A DNA stretch of 33,288 nucleotides from Neobacillus cucumis (GTDB lineage Bacteria; Bacillota; Bacilli; Bacillales; Cytobacillaceae), in the NCBI RefSeq assembly GCF_002860255.1, contig NZ_PGVE01000002.1, positions 1-33,288 on the forward strand, given 5' to 3'. The notes below the pieces were generated by a model. That model ran no database searches, had not been told where the DNA came from, and saw only the letters and a program-made list of their open reading frames with translations. Of this stretch, positions 25,387 through 33,288 are shown one piece after another; the first letter of the stretch is position 1; each line of letters starts with the position of its first letter. A program made the position numbers and the translations under genes.

Positions 25387-25416
25387 ATCTTACATGATAA
25401 GTCAGTCGTCCGTCAA
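25387..25416 (-). promoter_or_regulatory. Predicted sigma-A promoter of glmS
   Basis: On the minus strand TTGACG (25411-25416), an 18-bp spacer and TAAGAT (25387-25392). It would start transcription about 60 bp before the ribozyme cleavage site. The -10 box matches only four of six positions. Confidence 0.5.
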
Positions 25417-25459
25417 CTAAAAACATGATCCTTAAAAGATTATTCAAAAACTTCCCATA

Positions 25460-25502
25460 ATAAAATATGCATAAGGGATCCATTTAGTTCCCTTATGCAT
25501 AA
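25460..25502 (-). terminator. Terminator of the cdaA-cdaR-glmM operon
   Basis: A perfect 13-bp stem, TATGCATAAGGGA (25465-25477) with TCCCTTATGCATA (25488-25500). The minus strand continues ATTTTATTATGG. Confidence 0.88.
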
Positions 25503-25544
25503 AAGACAGGCATATGGTCCGGTAACAGACACCATACCTAAATA

Positions 25545-26894
25545 TTATTCCTTTAATTCCATTTCCTCTTTCACTACGTTAACAATTCTGTTAACAAAGG
25601 ATTCACATAGTTCCTCTGTCGCAGCCTCTGCCATAACACGTACAAGAGGTTCCGTTCCACTTGGGCGAACAAGGATTCTACCGTTTCCGGCCATCTCAGC
25701 CTCGACTTGCTCGATTACTTCCTTGACCTTTGCATTGTCAGTAACGTGGTTTTTATCAGTTACTCGGACATTGACAAGCTTTTGAGGATACTTTTTCATT
25801 TCTCCGGCTAATTCTGATAAAGGCTTGCCGGTTACCTTCATAATATTTGCCAATTGTAATCCAGATAACAAACCGTCACCTGTTGTATTGTAGTCTAAGA
25901 AAATGATGTGTCCTGATTGTTCACCGCCAAGGTTAAAACCATTCTTCTTCATTTCTTCTACAACATAACGATCGCCTACAGCTGTTGGCACGCTATGAAT
26001 TCCATGTGTTTCAAGGGCTTTATAAAAACCAAGATTACTCATGACTGTTGAAACAATCGTCCCATGTTTTAAGCGGCCTTGCTCCTTCATGTACTTACCG
26101 CAAATGTACATGATTTGGTCCCCATCCACAATATTTCCCTTTTCGTCGATAGCAATTAAACGATCGCCATCTCCATCAAAAGAAAGACCAACGTCAGCTC
26201 CTTTTTCCTTAACAAGAGCTGCAAGTGCTTCAGGATGTGTGGATCCCACACCAGCATTAATATTTAATCCATTTGGAGAAGCCCCCATAGTCGATAAGTC
26301 AGCGTCAAGGTCAGCAAATAAATGGCTGGCTAATGCGGAGGTTGCCCCATGCGCACAATCCAAGGCAATATGGATGCCTGAGAAGTCTTCATCCACTGTA
26401 TTTTTCAAATATTGAAGGTACTTCTGACCGCCTTCGAAATAATCCATTACCTGGCCAAGTTCTGCACCTGTTGGACGTGGCAGCTGGTCTTCAGGTAAAT
26501 CAATATAGTTCTCAATTTCTAGTTCCTGTTCGTCTGACAGCTTAAAGCCATCTGGACCGAAGAATTTAATTCCATTATCTGCCACTGGATTATGCGATGC
26601 AGATATCATTACACCTGCTTGAGCTCCTAACGCTTTGGTTAAGTATGCTACCCCTGGAGTTGAAATGACACCTAGACGCATGACCTCTGCCCCTATGGAT
26701 AGTAAACCGGCAACGAGTGCTCCTTCTAACATATGACCGGATACACGAGTATCACGTCCAATAAGTACTTTAGGGCGATCCTTGTCCTTAGTTAAAACAT
26801 AACCCCCAAAGCGGCCCAATTTAAAGGCCATCTCCGGTGTTAATTCGCTATTTGCAACTCCACGTACCCCATCGGTACCGAAATATTTACCCAT
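25545..26894 (-). CDS. glmM: Phosphoglucosamine mutase
   Basis: This enzyme converts glucosamine 6-phosphate to glucosamine 1-phosphate, the second step of UDP-GlcNAc synthesis. At 449 residues it has the normal GlmM length. Visible are the N-terminal [11 protein letters not shown], the active-site serine loop [13 protein letters not shown] (about residue 100), the metal loop [13 protein letters not shown] (about 240), the substrate loop GGEQSGHI (about 325) and the phosphate-binding [13 protein letters not shown] (about 410). The start at 26894 has GAAGGAGAG upstream; the frame could start at a TTG (26915), which would bury that site. It is last in the cdaA-cdaR-glmM operon. GlmM is known to bind and inhibit CdaA. 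Confidence 0.98.
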   Translation of the reverse strand: MGKYFGTDGVRGVANSELTPEMAFKLGRFGGYVLTKDKDRPKVLIGRDTRVSGHMLEGALVAGLLSIGAEVMRLGVISTPGVAYLTKALGAQAGVMISASHNPVADNGIKFFGPDGFKLSDEQELEIENYIDLPEDQLPRPTGAELGQVMDYFEGGQKYLQYLKNTVDEDFSGIHIALDCAHGATSALASHLFADLDADLSTMGASPNGLNINAGVGSTHPEALAALVKEKGADVGLSFDGDGDRLIAIDEKGNIVDGDQIMYICGKYMKEQGRLKHGTIVSTVMSNLGFYKALETHGIHSVPTAVGDRYVVEEMKKNGFNLGGEQSGHIIFLDYNTTGDGLLSGLQLANIMKVTGKPLSELAGEMKKYPQKLVNVRVTDKNHVTDNAKVKEVIEQVEAEMAGNGRILVRPSGTEPLVRVMAEAATEELCESFVNRIVNVVKEEMELKE

Positions 26895-26932
26895 TTTAGA
26901 AAATCTCTCCTTCAATATGTGTATTGCTTGAA

Positions 26933-28192
26933 TTAGGCGTTATTAGTAATCGTGATTTTTGCTGCTGATTTGTCTGGCGTCCACTGTACATCTGTTGGAC
27001 CTGTCACCTGAATTTTGACATCATGGTCTCCTTCAGCCAGGCTGGATAAGTCAATAAAAGCCTTAAAATCATCAGGTCCCAGCCCCGTTAATACTTCACT
27101 AGGACCATTAACAAGTAATTCAACGGTTTGATTTGTCGGGTCATTTATTTCTGCTTTATAGTTATCCGCCAAACCTTGAATTTGCAGGGGAATTCCTGAG
27201 ATCGTTTTTTGTTCAATGGATGCCGTCTTTTGTTCCGTCTTTTGTTCCTCTTTTTTTACCACTACAGTTGCTTTCACAAGCTGAGGGGTCACCTTTGTTA
27301 TTCCATTTGATATAATTACCGGTAATGTTAAGGTAGTATTTTCTGTGATTTTGCTTAAGTCCACTTCCACTCTAACACTTTCTGCGCTTTTTAGTACATC
27401 TTCGCTTCCAGTGATTTTCGCTTCCGTTTCATCTAATTCGATGGATTCAATCGTTACCCCGTCAGGAGGCGTGCCTTTTTTTACAATATTGATTGGTACT
27501 GTTTTGCTGTTTGTCTTAATTGGAATGGTTACATTGACGGTTTCAGGTTGAATCATTACATTCAGCTTATTTAGTTTTTTATCCAGAACTTGAATTTGGG
27601 CTTCTTTTGTCATCGTTCCTTTTAGTTTACCATTAGCCTCAAATGTAGCCTTTACATAAGTAATCCGGTCGATATCACTTTTTGCGCCAGTAATCTTTAC
27701 TTTATTAGGTTCTACTACAGGCTGTCCTGCAGAGTAACCATCTGCTATTTGACCTGAATTAAATTCAGCCTCAACCCTAAATTCCTTTGAGATCTTTTCT
27801 TGGACAGTAACGTTCACACTTGCCGGCTTCAGCGTTGCCTTTAATTTATCAGATAAGTTTCTTATCTTTAGCTTTACCTTTTGCTTTCCAATTTTTGCAT
27901 TTGTTAAATCGACATATACCTCAAAGTTCTTTAATGCCTTTGCCGACTGAACATGTGTAATGGGACCTTTAATGGTCATATCTACTGTGTCTGGTATCCC
28001 TGAAACCACCAAATTCTCAGTATCATAATAAACCTTTACAGGAATATCATTTAGGACTGCAGTTGTTTGTTCACCAGGAACATTCACATCCGTTAGCTTA
28101 TTACCCGTATGAGGTACAGAAGAATATAATAATACAGCCAATAATAAGGCTAATATTTTTATAAACCAAGGATTATCAAACAGTTTATCCAT
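26933..28192 (-). CDS. cdaR: CdaA regulatory protein CdaR (YbbR-domain protein)
   Basis: This 419-residue protein has one N-terminal TM helix (about 8-27, [20 protein letters not shown]) and a large extracytoplasmic part made of four repeated YbbR domains, each with a version of the V-x-V-x-G pattern (for example [41 protein letters not shown]). It modulates the c-di-AMP cyclase CdaA. The start overlaps the cdaA end by 8 bp, with a GGAGGGG site inside cdaA, so the two proteins are translationally coupled. A K/Q/T-rich linker (about 315-330) precedes the last domain. Confidence 0.95.
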   Translation of the reverse strand: MDKLFDNPWFIKILALLLAVLLYSSVPHTGNKLTDVNVPGEQTTAVLNDIPVKVYYDTENLVVSGIPDTVDMTIKGPITHVQSAKALKNFEVYVDLTNAKIGKQKVKLKIRNLSDKLKATLKPASVNVTVQEKISKEFRVEAEFNSGQIADGYSAGQPVVEPNKVKITGAKSDIDRITYVKATFEANGKLKGTMTKEAQIQVLDKKLNKLNVMIQPETVNVTIPIKTNSKTVPINIVKKGTPPDGVTIESIELDETEAKITGSEDVLKSAESVRVEVDLSKITENTTLTLPVIISNGITKVTPQLVKATVVVKKEEQKTEQKTASIEQKTISGIPLQIQGLADNYKAEINDPTNQTVELLVNGPSEVLTGLGPDDFKAFIDLSSLAEGDHDVKIQVTGPTDVQWTPDKSAAKITITNNA

Positions 28193-29012
28193 TTTGTTTT
28201 CCCCTCCAGTTCCAACGAGCTGAAGAAGCTTGTTTTGCTTTAGTATGAATCACCATTTGACTCGTAAGTATTTCTTTAAGATCATCTAATTTCAGATCTC
28301 GATGAAGTTCTCCATTCTTTGTCAGTGAAATTCCCCCTGTCTCTTCGGAAACAATGACTGTCAAGCTATCGGTAACCTCACTTATTCCTAAGGCCGCACG
28401 ATGCCTTGTTCCCAGTTCTTTTGAGATAAATGGGCTTTCAGATAGGGGGAGATAACAAGCTGCTGCTGCCACACTATTTTTTTGAATGATCACTGCGCCA
28501 TCGTGAAGCGGTGTATTGGGAATAAAAATATTAATGAGCAATTCTGATGAGATATTAGAATTTAATCCTATCCCTGTTTCTATGTAATCACTCATACCTG
28601 TTTCTCTTTCAATTGAAATTAAGGCTCCTATTCGGCGCTTTGCCATATAATCAGTCGCCTTAATAATGGCTTCGACTGTTTTTTCCTGGTTATCATCGTC
28701 CTGGGTACTGCTTCGTGAAAAAAACCTCCCTCTACCTAATTGCTCAAGGGCTCTCCTTAGCTCAGGCTGAAAGATAATGATAACCGCAAGAAATCCCCAA
28801 TTTATGGCCTGTTGCATCATCCAGCTTAATGTAATTAAGCCGAGCCACTCACTGACCACCCTGACAAGAAGAATAACAAGGATCCCTTTTAAAAGTTGAA
28901 CGGCCTTTGTGCCTCTTATCACATTGATCAGTTTGTAAATGACGTACCATACGAGGGCAATATCAACAATACTAGCTAGATACTTCCAAACATTGAGATC
29001 CGCAAACTGCAT
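28185..29012 (-). CDS. cdaA: Diadenylate cyclase (c-di-AMP synthase)
   Basis: This membrane enzyme makes the essential second messenger c-di-AMP from two ATP; it is also called DacA or YbbP. Three N-terminal TM helices (about 10-80) precede the DAC domain (about 95-250), which carries the two catalytic motifs, DGA within NTPLHDGAVII (about residue 170) and RHR within LGTRHRAALGISE (about 202). The 275-residue length is standard. An ACGGAGGAAC site precedes the ATG. It heads the cdaA-cdaR-glmM operon and has its own predicted promoter after the rsiW terminator. Confidence 0.97.
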   Translation of the reverse strand: MQFADLNVWKYLASIVDIALVWYVIYKLINVIRGTKAVQLLKGILVILLVRVVSEWLGLITLSWMMQQAINWGFLAVIIIFQPELRRALEQLGRGRFFSRSSTQDDDNQEKTVEAIIKATDYMAKRRIGALISIERETGMSDYIETGIGLNSNISSELLINIFIPNTPLHDGAVIIQKNSVAAAACYLPLSESPFISKELGTRHRAALGISEVTDSLTVIVSEETGGISLTKNGELHRDLKLDDLKEILTSQMVIHTKAKQASSARWNWRGKQNG

Positions 29013-29063
29013 TGTTTGTTCCTCCGTAACTTTCTAAAAACATATAATTCATACAACCAATAT

Positions 29064-29072
29064 ATTATATCA
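29064..29072 (-). promoter_or_regulatory. Extended -10 promoter element upstream of cdaA
   Basis: On the minus strand TGATATAAT, a consensus TATAAT (29064-29069) with an upstream TGN. No good -35 box is visible, which fits an extended -10 promoter. It lies about 50 bp before the cdaA start codon and downstream of the rsiW terminator. Confidence 0.5.
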
Positions 29073-29105
29073 TAAATTCACCATACAACTTATTATATGT
29101 AGGTT

Positions 29106-29146
29106 ATTAAAAAAACAAATCACCCGCTATGGAGTGATTTGTTTTA
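29106..29146 (-). terminator. Terminator of the sigW-rsiW operon
   Basis: AAACAAATCAC (29113-29123) pairs with GTGATTTGTTT (29134-29144), with TTTTTTT on the minus strand. The stem starts just inside the rsiW stop region. Confidence 0.88.
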
Positions 29147-29767
29147 TTTAGTTTCAGTCTGACCGAAGATATCAACTACATCTCGAGCTGTTCTCTTCAT
29201 ATGATACCAAATCCAGTCAAAAACTGCATTTACCTCTTCAATTTGTCCTGTTACGTGACCAGCAGAGGCTAAATATTTTTCGCCGTTAATTACAGTCACA
29301 TCGCCTTGGACTTCCCCTTCTATCCGCACATTACCATTGTGGACAACTACATCACCTTTGACCGTTTCACCTTTAGGAACAATGACTGTATGGTTTTTAA
29401 CCATTAGATTTTTTTGGTTTGAAACGGAGAATTCACGATCCTGGCTCCAACTAGAAAACAAGCTTCCCACCATTAATATGATAAAAACAGATGCTGCCGT
29501 AAGCATAGGATGGTTAGTAAACCACCGCTGCATCCAAACCTTCTTCTTTTCTTTCGGCAGACGTGCCAGCACATTTGCTGTGAAATTAGGCGGTGCCTGC
29601 ATATGTGTAATGCCTTTAACAAATGCATCCGTTTTTTTCAGTTCATTAAAGATGGTCTCACACTCTTTACATTTCTTGAGGTGATCTCTTAGGATTAGGT
29701 TTTTTTCTGGGTCAAGTTCTTCATCTAAATATTCATGCATGAGTTCGATGATTTGTTCAGGGCACAT
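29144..29767 (-). CDS. rsiW: Anti-sigma-W factor RsiW
   Basis: A 207-residue membrane anti-sigma factor. The cytoplasmic N-terminus has the zinc motif H-x3-C-x2-C (HLKKCKEC, near residues 29-36) that holds SigW. A single TM helix follows (about 89-107, LTAASVFIILMVGSLF), then an extracytoplasmic part with the repeat-like KGDVVVHNGNVRIEGEVQGDV stretch. In Bacillus the outer part is cut by PrsW and RasP in response to envelope stress, releasing SigW. It starts 16 bp after sigW and is co-transcribed with it. Confidence 0.96.
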   Translation of the reverse strand: MCPEQIIELMHEYLDEELDPEKNLILRDHLKKCKECETIFNELKKTDAFVKGITHMQAPPNFTANVLARLPKEKKKVWMQRWFTNHPMLTAASVFIILMVGSLFSSWSQDREFSVSNQKNLMVKNHTVIVPKGETVKGDVVVHNGNVRIEGEVQGDVTVINGEKYLASAGHVTGQIEEVNAVFDWIWYHMKRTARDVVDIFGQTETK

Positions 29768-29783
29768 TTATCAGTTCACCTCT

Positions 29784-30347
29784 TTATACGTATCGTAATT
29801 GCTGCCTTAAAGCTTCACGGCCGCGATGAATTCTAGTTTTAACCGTTCCTAGAGGAAGTTCAAGTATTTCACTTATTTCATTTAAAGACATGTCTTCCAT
29901 ATACTTAAGGACAATTGGGGAACGATATTTTTCAGGTAGTTTTGATATTTCCTTTTGTACTGTTTCCTGCAGCTCTAAGCTTTCTACCTCGTTCTCTGGC
30001 AGTGGGGTATCCGAAGAAATTTGTGAATACATGGTTAACCCTTCAGTTCCCGCTACCTCTGCATCTAAATAATAATCTGGTTTCTTTTTTCTTATTCGGT
30101 CAATGCATAAATTAGTGGCAATCCGAAAAAGCCATGTGGAAAACTTTAAATCCTGATTAAAGGACTTAATGTTCACATAGGCTCGAAGAAAGGCTTCCTG
30201 TGCAATATCCTCTGCTTCATGACGATTTCCAAGCATTCTGTAACATAGTTGGTAGACACTGTTTTTATAGATTTCTACGATTTCTCCAAAGGCGTCTTGA
30301 TCACCTTTGATAACCTGTTTTATTCTTTTTTTCACTATTTTATCCAT
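29784..30347 (-). CDS. sigW: ECF RNA polymerase sigma factor SigW
   Basis: A 187-residue extracytoplasmic-function sigma factor. Region 2 (about 20-90) includes YQLCYRMLGNRHEAEDIAQEAF and region 4 (about 130-185) includes LPEKYRSPIVLKYMEDMSLNEISEILELPLGTVKTRIHRGRE, whose helix-turn-helix reads the -35 box. The match to Bacillus SigW is clear from sequence and from the rsiW-cdaA-cdaR-glmM-glmS context. It controls resistance to antimicrobial peptides and wall-active antibiotics. It is preceded by a promoter of its own type, so it is autoregulated. Confidence 0.97.
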   Translation of the reverse strand: MDKIVKKRIKQVIKGDQDAFGEIVEIYKNSVYQLCYRMLGNRHEAEDIAQEAFLRAYVNIKSFNQDLKFSTWLFRIATNLCIDRIRKKKPDYYLDAEVAGTEGLTMYSQISSDTPLPENEVESLELQETVQKEISKLPEKYRSPIVLKYMEDMSLNEISEILELPLGTVKTRIHRGREALRQQLRYV

Positions 30348-30381
30348 TAAGTTTCCTCAGCTCCAATGTCGCTATACGATA

Positions 30382-30407
30382 TACGAACGCTAGCCAAAAA
30401 GGTTTCG
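30382..30407 (-). promoter_or_regulatory. Sigma-W promoter of sigW-rsiW
   Basis: On the minus strand CGAAAC (30402-30407), a 16-bp spacer and CGTA (30382-30385), matching the sigma-W consensus TGAAAC-N16-CGTA except for one base. A second CGTA (30375-30378) lies 3 bp further downstream. It lies about 35 bp before the start codon, and indicates autoregulation. Confidence 0.88.
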
Positions 30408-30534
30408 TTTTTAGACGAAAAACTTCTCAATACCTATAATATTAACAAATATTTACTAATATGGGACAGAATATGTTTAAAGATTTTACCTAGGGGAAAA
30501 AAGATAATATGTATCTAGAAAGAGGTGGATGATG

Positions 30535-30696
30535 ATGTCTGCACCATTCCATGGATTACTTAAAGAAATAGAAATTCAACGAAATGATATGGTCCGTTTA
30601 GCATCAGAAACGTCCCTGTCGAATCACATGGTAATTGAAGCTAGTAAGAGGCTTGACTCATTACTTAACAAATATCATGTATTATCTACTCAGTAA
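30535..30696 (+). CDS. Spo0E-like aspartyl-phosphate phosphatase (53 residues)
   Basis: This short gene runs from an ATG at 30535 to a TAA at 30694-30696. Three in-frame ATGs (30529, 30532, 30535) occur; I chose the last because the AGAGGTGG ribosome site (30521-30528) is 6 nt away. The product is helical and ends in SKRLDSLLNKYH, the S-x-x-LD-x-L(I/L)xxY motif of the Spo0E family, in which the aspartate lies next to the active pocket. Such proteins remove phosphate from Spo0A~P and delay sporulation. It lies between sigW and rocF on the opposite strand from both, with its own terminator. No clear promoter is visible. Confidence 0.85.
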   Translation: MSAPFHGLLKEIEIQRNDMVRLASETSLSNHMVIEASKRLDSLLNKYHVLSTQ

Positions 30697-30701
30697 AATA
30701 C

Positions 30702-30737
30702 CAGCAGCTGCATAACTTTTTATGCAGCTGCGTTATT
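30702..30737. terminator. Bidirectional terminator between Spo0E-like gene and rocF
   Basis: GCAGCTGCATAA (30704-30715) pairs perfectly with TTATGCAGCTGC (30720-30731), with a 4-nt loop. Short T-rich stretches follow on both strands, serving converging genes. Confidence 0.85.
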
Positions 30738-31637
30738 TTATAGTAGTTTCTCACCGAATAATGAACCCATTAGTTCCACAGCACAAATAGCCGTTTTGTT
30801 TTTCTCATCTAGTATTGGGTTTACTTCTACAAATTCAGCAGAAGTAATAATTCCTGCCTCTTCTAACATTTCCATCGCTAGATGGCTTTCACGGTAGCTT
30901 ATTCCTCCAATAACCGGAGTACCCACCCCTGGAGCATCGCTTGGGTCTAAACCGTCTAAATCAAGTGATAAATGTACACCATCTGTGTTCGCCTTTAAAT
31001 ATGTGATCGTTTCTTCCATCACTTTAGCCATTCCTAAGCGATCAATTTCATGCATCGTGTAAACTTTAATTCCCTTTTCCTTAATTAATTCTTTCTCTCC
31101 ATCATCAAGCGATCTTGCACCAATAATGATGATGTTCTCTGGTTTTACTTTTGGATTATATCCTCCGATTTCGGTCAGTAATGGATGCCCCAATCCTATG
31201 CTTACTGCTAAGGGCATACCATGGATATTTCCAGACGGACTGGTCTCGGCAGTATTTAAATCACCATGAGCATCATACCAAATGACCCCTAAGTCCTTAT
31301 AATGCTTTGAAACACCTGCTAGTGTACCAATAGCAATGCTATGATCCCCACCGAGTACAAGTGGAAAAGCACCAGATTGCACTACTTCATCTACCTTTTC
31401 GGCTAGTAACGTACTTTTTTCAGCAACCAAATCTAGGTTTCTTAGATTGGATTCCTTATCTATTACTACTTCAGGTCTGCCAACCGGAATATCTCCCCAA
31501 TCATGTATTTCATCAAATAGTGGCTTAAGCCGTTCATTAATCCCCGCATAACGAATAGCGCTAGGCCCCATATCAACTCCACGTCTCATTTGTCCTAAGT
31601 CCATCGGCATTCCAATAATTGATAATTTTCTTGTCAT
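30738..31637 (-). CDS. rocF: Arginase
   Basis: This manganese enzyme hydrolyses arginine to ornithine and urea. The 299-residue length is normal. The dinuclear Mn ligands are visible in GGDHS (about 98-102), DAHGD (about 122-126), and DLDGLDP (about 227-233), and the substrate loop SGNIHGMPLA lies at about 136-145. An AGGGG site precedes the ATG. It is a single gene here rather than part of a roc catabolic operon. A possible sigma-A promoter (TTGAAC-N17-CAGAAT) and a weak cre-like site (around 31670-31685) lie upstream; both are low-confidence. Upstream of it are degenerate repeats and the tRNA cluster. Confidence 0.96.
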   Translation of the reverse strand: MTRKLSIIGMPMDLGQMRRGVDMGPSAIRYAGINERLKPLFDEIHDWGDIPVGRPEVVIDKESNLRNLDLVAEKSTLLAEKVDEVVQSGAFPLVLGGDHSIAIGTLAGVSKHYKDLGVIWYDAHGDLNTAETSPSGNIHGMPLAVSIGLGHPLLTEIGGYNPKVKPENIIIIGARSLDDGEKELIKEKGIKVYTMHEIDRLGMAKVMEETITYLKANTDGVHLSLDLDGLDPSDAPGVGTPVIGGISYRESHLAMEMLEEAGIITSAEFVEVNPILDEKNKTAICAVELMGSLFGEKLL

Positions 31638-31761
31638 CCCCTATTTCCCCTTTGCCTGTTGATACGACCATTTTAACCGTTTTCATATCGATGACTCAAC
31701 TCGACAAAATTCTGTATATATATGCGTAATTGTTCAAATATTCTGGGGTTAAGCGATTACA

Positions 31762-31783
31762 GACAGTTTGATTTTGAACTGTC
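31762..31783. repeat. Inverted repeat upstream of rocF
   Basis: GACAGTT (31762-31768) pairs with AACTGTC (31777-31783) around an 8-nt loop. It is not followed by a T run on either strand, so it is not a typical terminator. It lies about 125 bp before the rocF start and could be a regulator site. Confidence 0.5.
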
Positions 31784-31879
31784 CAATAGTAAGGCCTCTA
31801 TCGAATACTTATTAAAACTCTAAACATTCATTAAAAAATAAGGCTCTGTTATAACTAAATGTTGATTTCACTGTATTTG

Positions 31880-32075
31880 AAAGATAAACGGTAAAGTTCC
31901 GTTTAAATTGGCAAATACCCATATTTTCTTAAAAATAAAGGAAGTTTTTCCGTTTATATTATCCAAATCTTAGGATTTTGTCTTATTTAGAGCAGTTAAT
32001 CGGAATATCTTCGCTTATATCTGCTTCTAAGCTGTTTCTATATACATTAACCGGAAATTCTCCGCCTATGAATTC
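31880..32075. repeat. Four degenerate palindromic repeat units in the rocF-tRNA gap
   Basis: Units start near 31885, 31935, 31996 and 32046. Each has a CGGAA-like arm, a few T-rich bases and a TCCG- or TTCG-like arm then TTTAT, CTTAT or CTATG. Examples are TAAACGG...CCGTTTA (31885-31905), GGAAGTTTTTCCGTTTAT and CGGAAATTCTCCGCCTAT. They are spaced 50, 61 and 50 bp. They look like copies of a short dispersed intergenic palindrome. Confidence 0.6.
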
Positions 32076-32126
32076 TCATACCTACACGAAAATCAACAAT
32101 GAATAATAGCAGAGTCAAAAATAAAA

Positions 32127-32160
32127 AAAGCCTTAAACCATATACATGATTTAAGGCAAA
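32127..32160 (-). terminator. Terminator of the rRNA-tRNA operon
   Basis: GCCTTAAA (32130-32137) pairs with TTTAAGGC (32150-32157). The minus strand continues with TTTTTTTATTTTTG, a strong U tract. Confidence 0.92.
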
Positions 32161-32173
32161 ATATGTAGTGTGA

Positions 32174-32249
32174 TGGTGGAGTCTAGGGGGATCGAACCCC
32201 TGACCTCCTGCGTGCAAAGCAGGCGCTCTCCCAGCTGAGCTAAGACCCC
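32174..32249 (-). tRNA. tRNA-Ala (UGC)
   Basis: The 76-nt cloverleaf has anticodon TGC in the loop TTTGCAC and an encoded CCA end (32174-32176). It is the last tRNA before the terminator. Confidence 0.97.
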
Positions 32250-32255
32250 ATTAAT

Positions 32256-32330
32256 TGGAGCGGAAGACGGGATTCGAACCCGCGACCCCCACCTTGGCAA
32301 GGTGGTGTTCTACCACTGAACTACTTCCGC
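32256..32330 (-). tRNA. tRNA-Gly (GCC)
   Basis: The 75-nt cloverleaf GCGGAAG ... CTTCCGC has anticodon GCC in the loop TTGCCAA and encodes CCA. Confidence 0.97.
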
Positions 32331-32364
32331 ATTTTGCGGATAAAATAATTAATTAAAAAATAAA

Positions 32365-32437
32365 TGAGCCATGAAGGACTCGAACCTTCGACCCTCTGAT
32401 TAAAAGTCAGATGCTCTACCGACTGAGCTAATGGCTC
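32365..32437 (-). tRNA. tRNA-Lys (UUU)
   Basis: The 73-nt cloverleaf GAGCCAT ... ATGGCTC has anticodon TTT in the loop CTTTTAA. The 3' CCA is not encoded (ATTTAT follows the acceptor stem). Confidence 0.95.
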
Positions 32438-32440
32438 TTT

Positions 32441-32515
32441 TGGCTGGGCTAGCTGGATTCGAACCAACGCATGTCGCAGTCAAAGTGCGATGCCTTACCG
32501 CTTGGCTATAGCCCA
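32441..32515 (-). tRNA. tRNA-Gln (UUG)
   Basis: The 75-nt cloverleaf TGGGCTA ... TAGCCCA has anticodon TTG in the loop CTTTGAC, an encoded CCA, and is only 3 bp from tRNA-Lys. Confidence 0.96.
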
Positions 32516-32560
32516 ATGATGTAATTAATTAAAGTATGTCCAACTTTTTAAAAAATATAA

Positions 32561-32645
32561 TGGTGGAGGGGGACGGATTCGAACCGCCGAACCCAGAGGG
32601 AGCGGATTTACAGTCCGCCGCGTTTAGCCACTTCGCTACCCCTCC
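32561..32645 (-). tRNA. tRNA-Tyr (GUA)
   Basis: The 85-nt class II cloverleaf has a long variable arm and anticodon GTA in the loop CTGTAAA, with CCA encoded. Confidence 0.97.
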
Positions 32646-32662
32646 ATATGATAAAAAAGAAA

Positions 32663-32738
<76 letters not shown>

Positions 32739-32775
32739 ATGTATTGATGATTATTTTCACTTTCGTAAAAAATCA

Positions 32776-32851
32776 TGGTGGAGGATGACGGGATCGAACC
32801 GCCGACCCTCTGCTTGTAAGGCAGATGCTCTCCCAGCTGAGCTAATCCTCC
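32776..32851 (-). tRNA. tRNA-Val (UAC)
   Basis: The 76-nt cloverleaf GGAGGAT ... ATCCTCC has anticodon TAC in the loop CTTACAA and encodes CCA. Confidence 0.96.
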
Positions 32852-32890
32852 AAATTAACGAAAGTTATTTTCGTTATCATGAAATACCTT

Positions 32891-32965
32891 TGGTGACCCC
32901 TACGGGATTCGAACCCGTGTTACCGCCGTGAAAGGGCGGTGTCTTAACCGCTTGACCAAGGGGCC
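32891..32965 (-). tRNA. tRNA-Glu (UUC)
   Basis: The 75-nt cloverleaf GGCCCCT ... AGGGGTC has anticodon TTC in the loop CTTTCAC and encodes CCA. Confidence 0.96.
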
Positions 32966-32986
32966 ATATATTTAAAATTAAAGGTA

Positions 32987-33059
32987 AGCTTCCAAGCGGG
33001 CTCGAACCGCTGACCTCTTCCTTACCATGGAAGTGCTCTACCTACTGAGCTATGGAAGC
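32987..33059 (-). tRNA. tRNA-Thr (GGU)
   Basis: The 73-nt cloverleaf GCTTCCA ... TGGAAGC has loop ATGGTAA, anticodon GGT. CCA is not encoded. The loop contains ATG, but frame alignment of the seven-base loop gives GGT, not CAT. Confidence 0.93.
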
Positions 33060-33081
33060 ATAGCTAACTTAGACATAAAAA

Positions 33082-33156
33082 TGGCTCCGCAGGTAGGACT
33101 CGAACCTACGACCGATCGGTTAACAGCCGATAGCTCTACCACTGAGCTACTGCGGA
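33082..33156 (-). tRNA. tRNA-Asn (GUU)
   Basis: The 75-nt cloverleaf TCCGCAG ... CTGCGGA has anticodon GTT in the loop CTGTTAA and encodes CCA. It is the first tRNA after 5S rRNA, 14 bp away. Confidence 0.97.
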
Positions 33157-33170
33157 ACGATATGAAAACA

Positions 33171-33288
<118 letters not shown>

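Larger units (their letters stand above)
31638..32129. other. Non-coding gap between rocF and the tRNA operon
   Basis: The gap of about 490 bp is A/T-rich, with no open frame that has a ribosome site or resembles a gene. It holds the rocF leader, the inverted repeat at 31762-31783 and the four degenerate palindromes. I see no further RNA gene or IS element. Confidence 0.7.

Noticed and set aside
32987..33059. tRNA-Met (CAU)
   Set aside because: The anticodon stem is CTTCC/GGAAG, so the seven-base loop is ATGGTAA and the anticodon is GGT (threonine).

Overview
The window looks like chromosomal DNA from a low-GC, endospore-forming Bacillaceae (Bacillus sensu lato). The support is the order sigW-rsiW-cdaA-cdaR-glmM-glmS, a glmS ribozyme, a Spo0E-type mini-gene, sigma-A promoters with AGGAGG-type ribosome sites, and a large tRNA cluster behind a 5S rRNA. 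Genus and species cannot be fixed from the sequence alone.

Layout. 1-208: four tandem 52-bp repeats. 271-2327 (minus): a 5'-truncated AIM24-family gene and two unrecognised membrane or membrane-anchored genes. 2416-5448 (plus): a four-site palindromic operator array, a TetR repressor and an MMPL/RND-type exporter. 5503-10899 (minus): a mannitol operon mtlA(EIICBA)-mtlR-mtlD with a textbook MtlR operator upstream. 11031-21600 (minus): an alpha-glucan module made of a YesM-like sensor kinase, a YesN-like AraC-type regulator, a lipoprotein binding protein, two ABC permeases, a debranching-type amylo-alpha-1,6-glucosidase and a GH13 oligo-1,6-glucosidase; no ATPase is encoded. 21608-23119 (minus): a second mannitol-type EIICB without an EIIA domain, with a cre-like site. 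23251-30407 (minus): glmS with its ribozyme, glmM, cdaR, cdaA, rsiW and sigW with a sigma-W promoter. 30535-30696 (plus): a 53-codon Spo0E-like gene. 30738-31637 (minus): arginase rocF. 31640-32120: intergenic DNA with degenerate palindromic repeats. 32130-33288 (minus): the end of an rRNA operon, with 5S followed by Asn, Thr, Glu, Val, Thr, Tyr, Gln, Lys, Gly and Ala tRNAs and a strong terminator.

How the genes work together. The mannitol genes import and phosphorylate mannitol and oxidise mannitol-1-P to fructose-6-P. The ABC module probably imports branched or alpha-1,6-linked gluco-oligosaccharides, which the two intracellular enzymes trim to glucose. Fructose-6-P is also the substrate of GlmS, so the next block (GlmS, GlmM) feeds cell-wall precursor synthesis. 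That block is co-transcribed with the c-di-AMP cyclase CdaA and its regulator CdaR, next to the envelope-stress sigma factor SigW and its anti-sigma RsiW.

Most of the window is well-known biology. The less ordinary parts are the left-edge tandem repeats, the truncated AIM24 gene, the operator array, the paired EII-mannitol paralogs flanking the glucan module, a 13-bp motif shared by two promoter regions, and the unannotated-size Spo0E-like gene. I found no convincing wholly new system.
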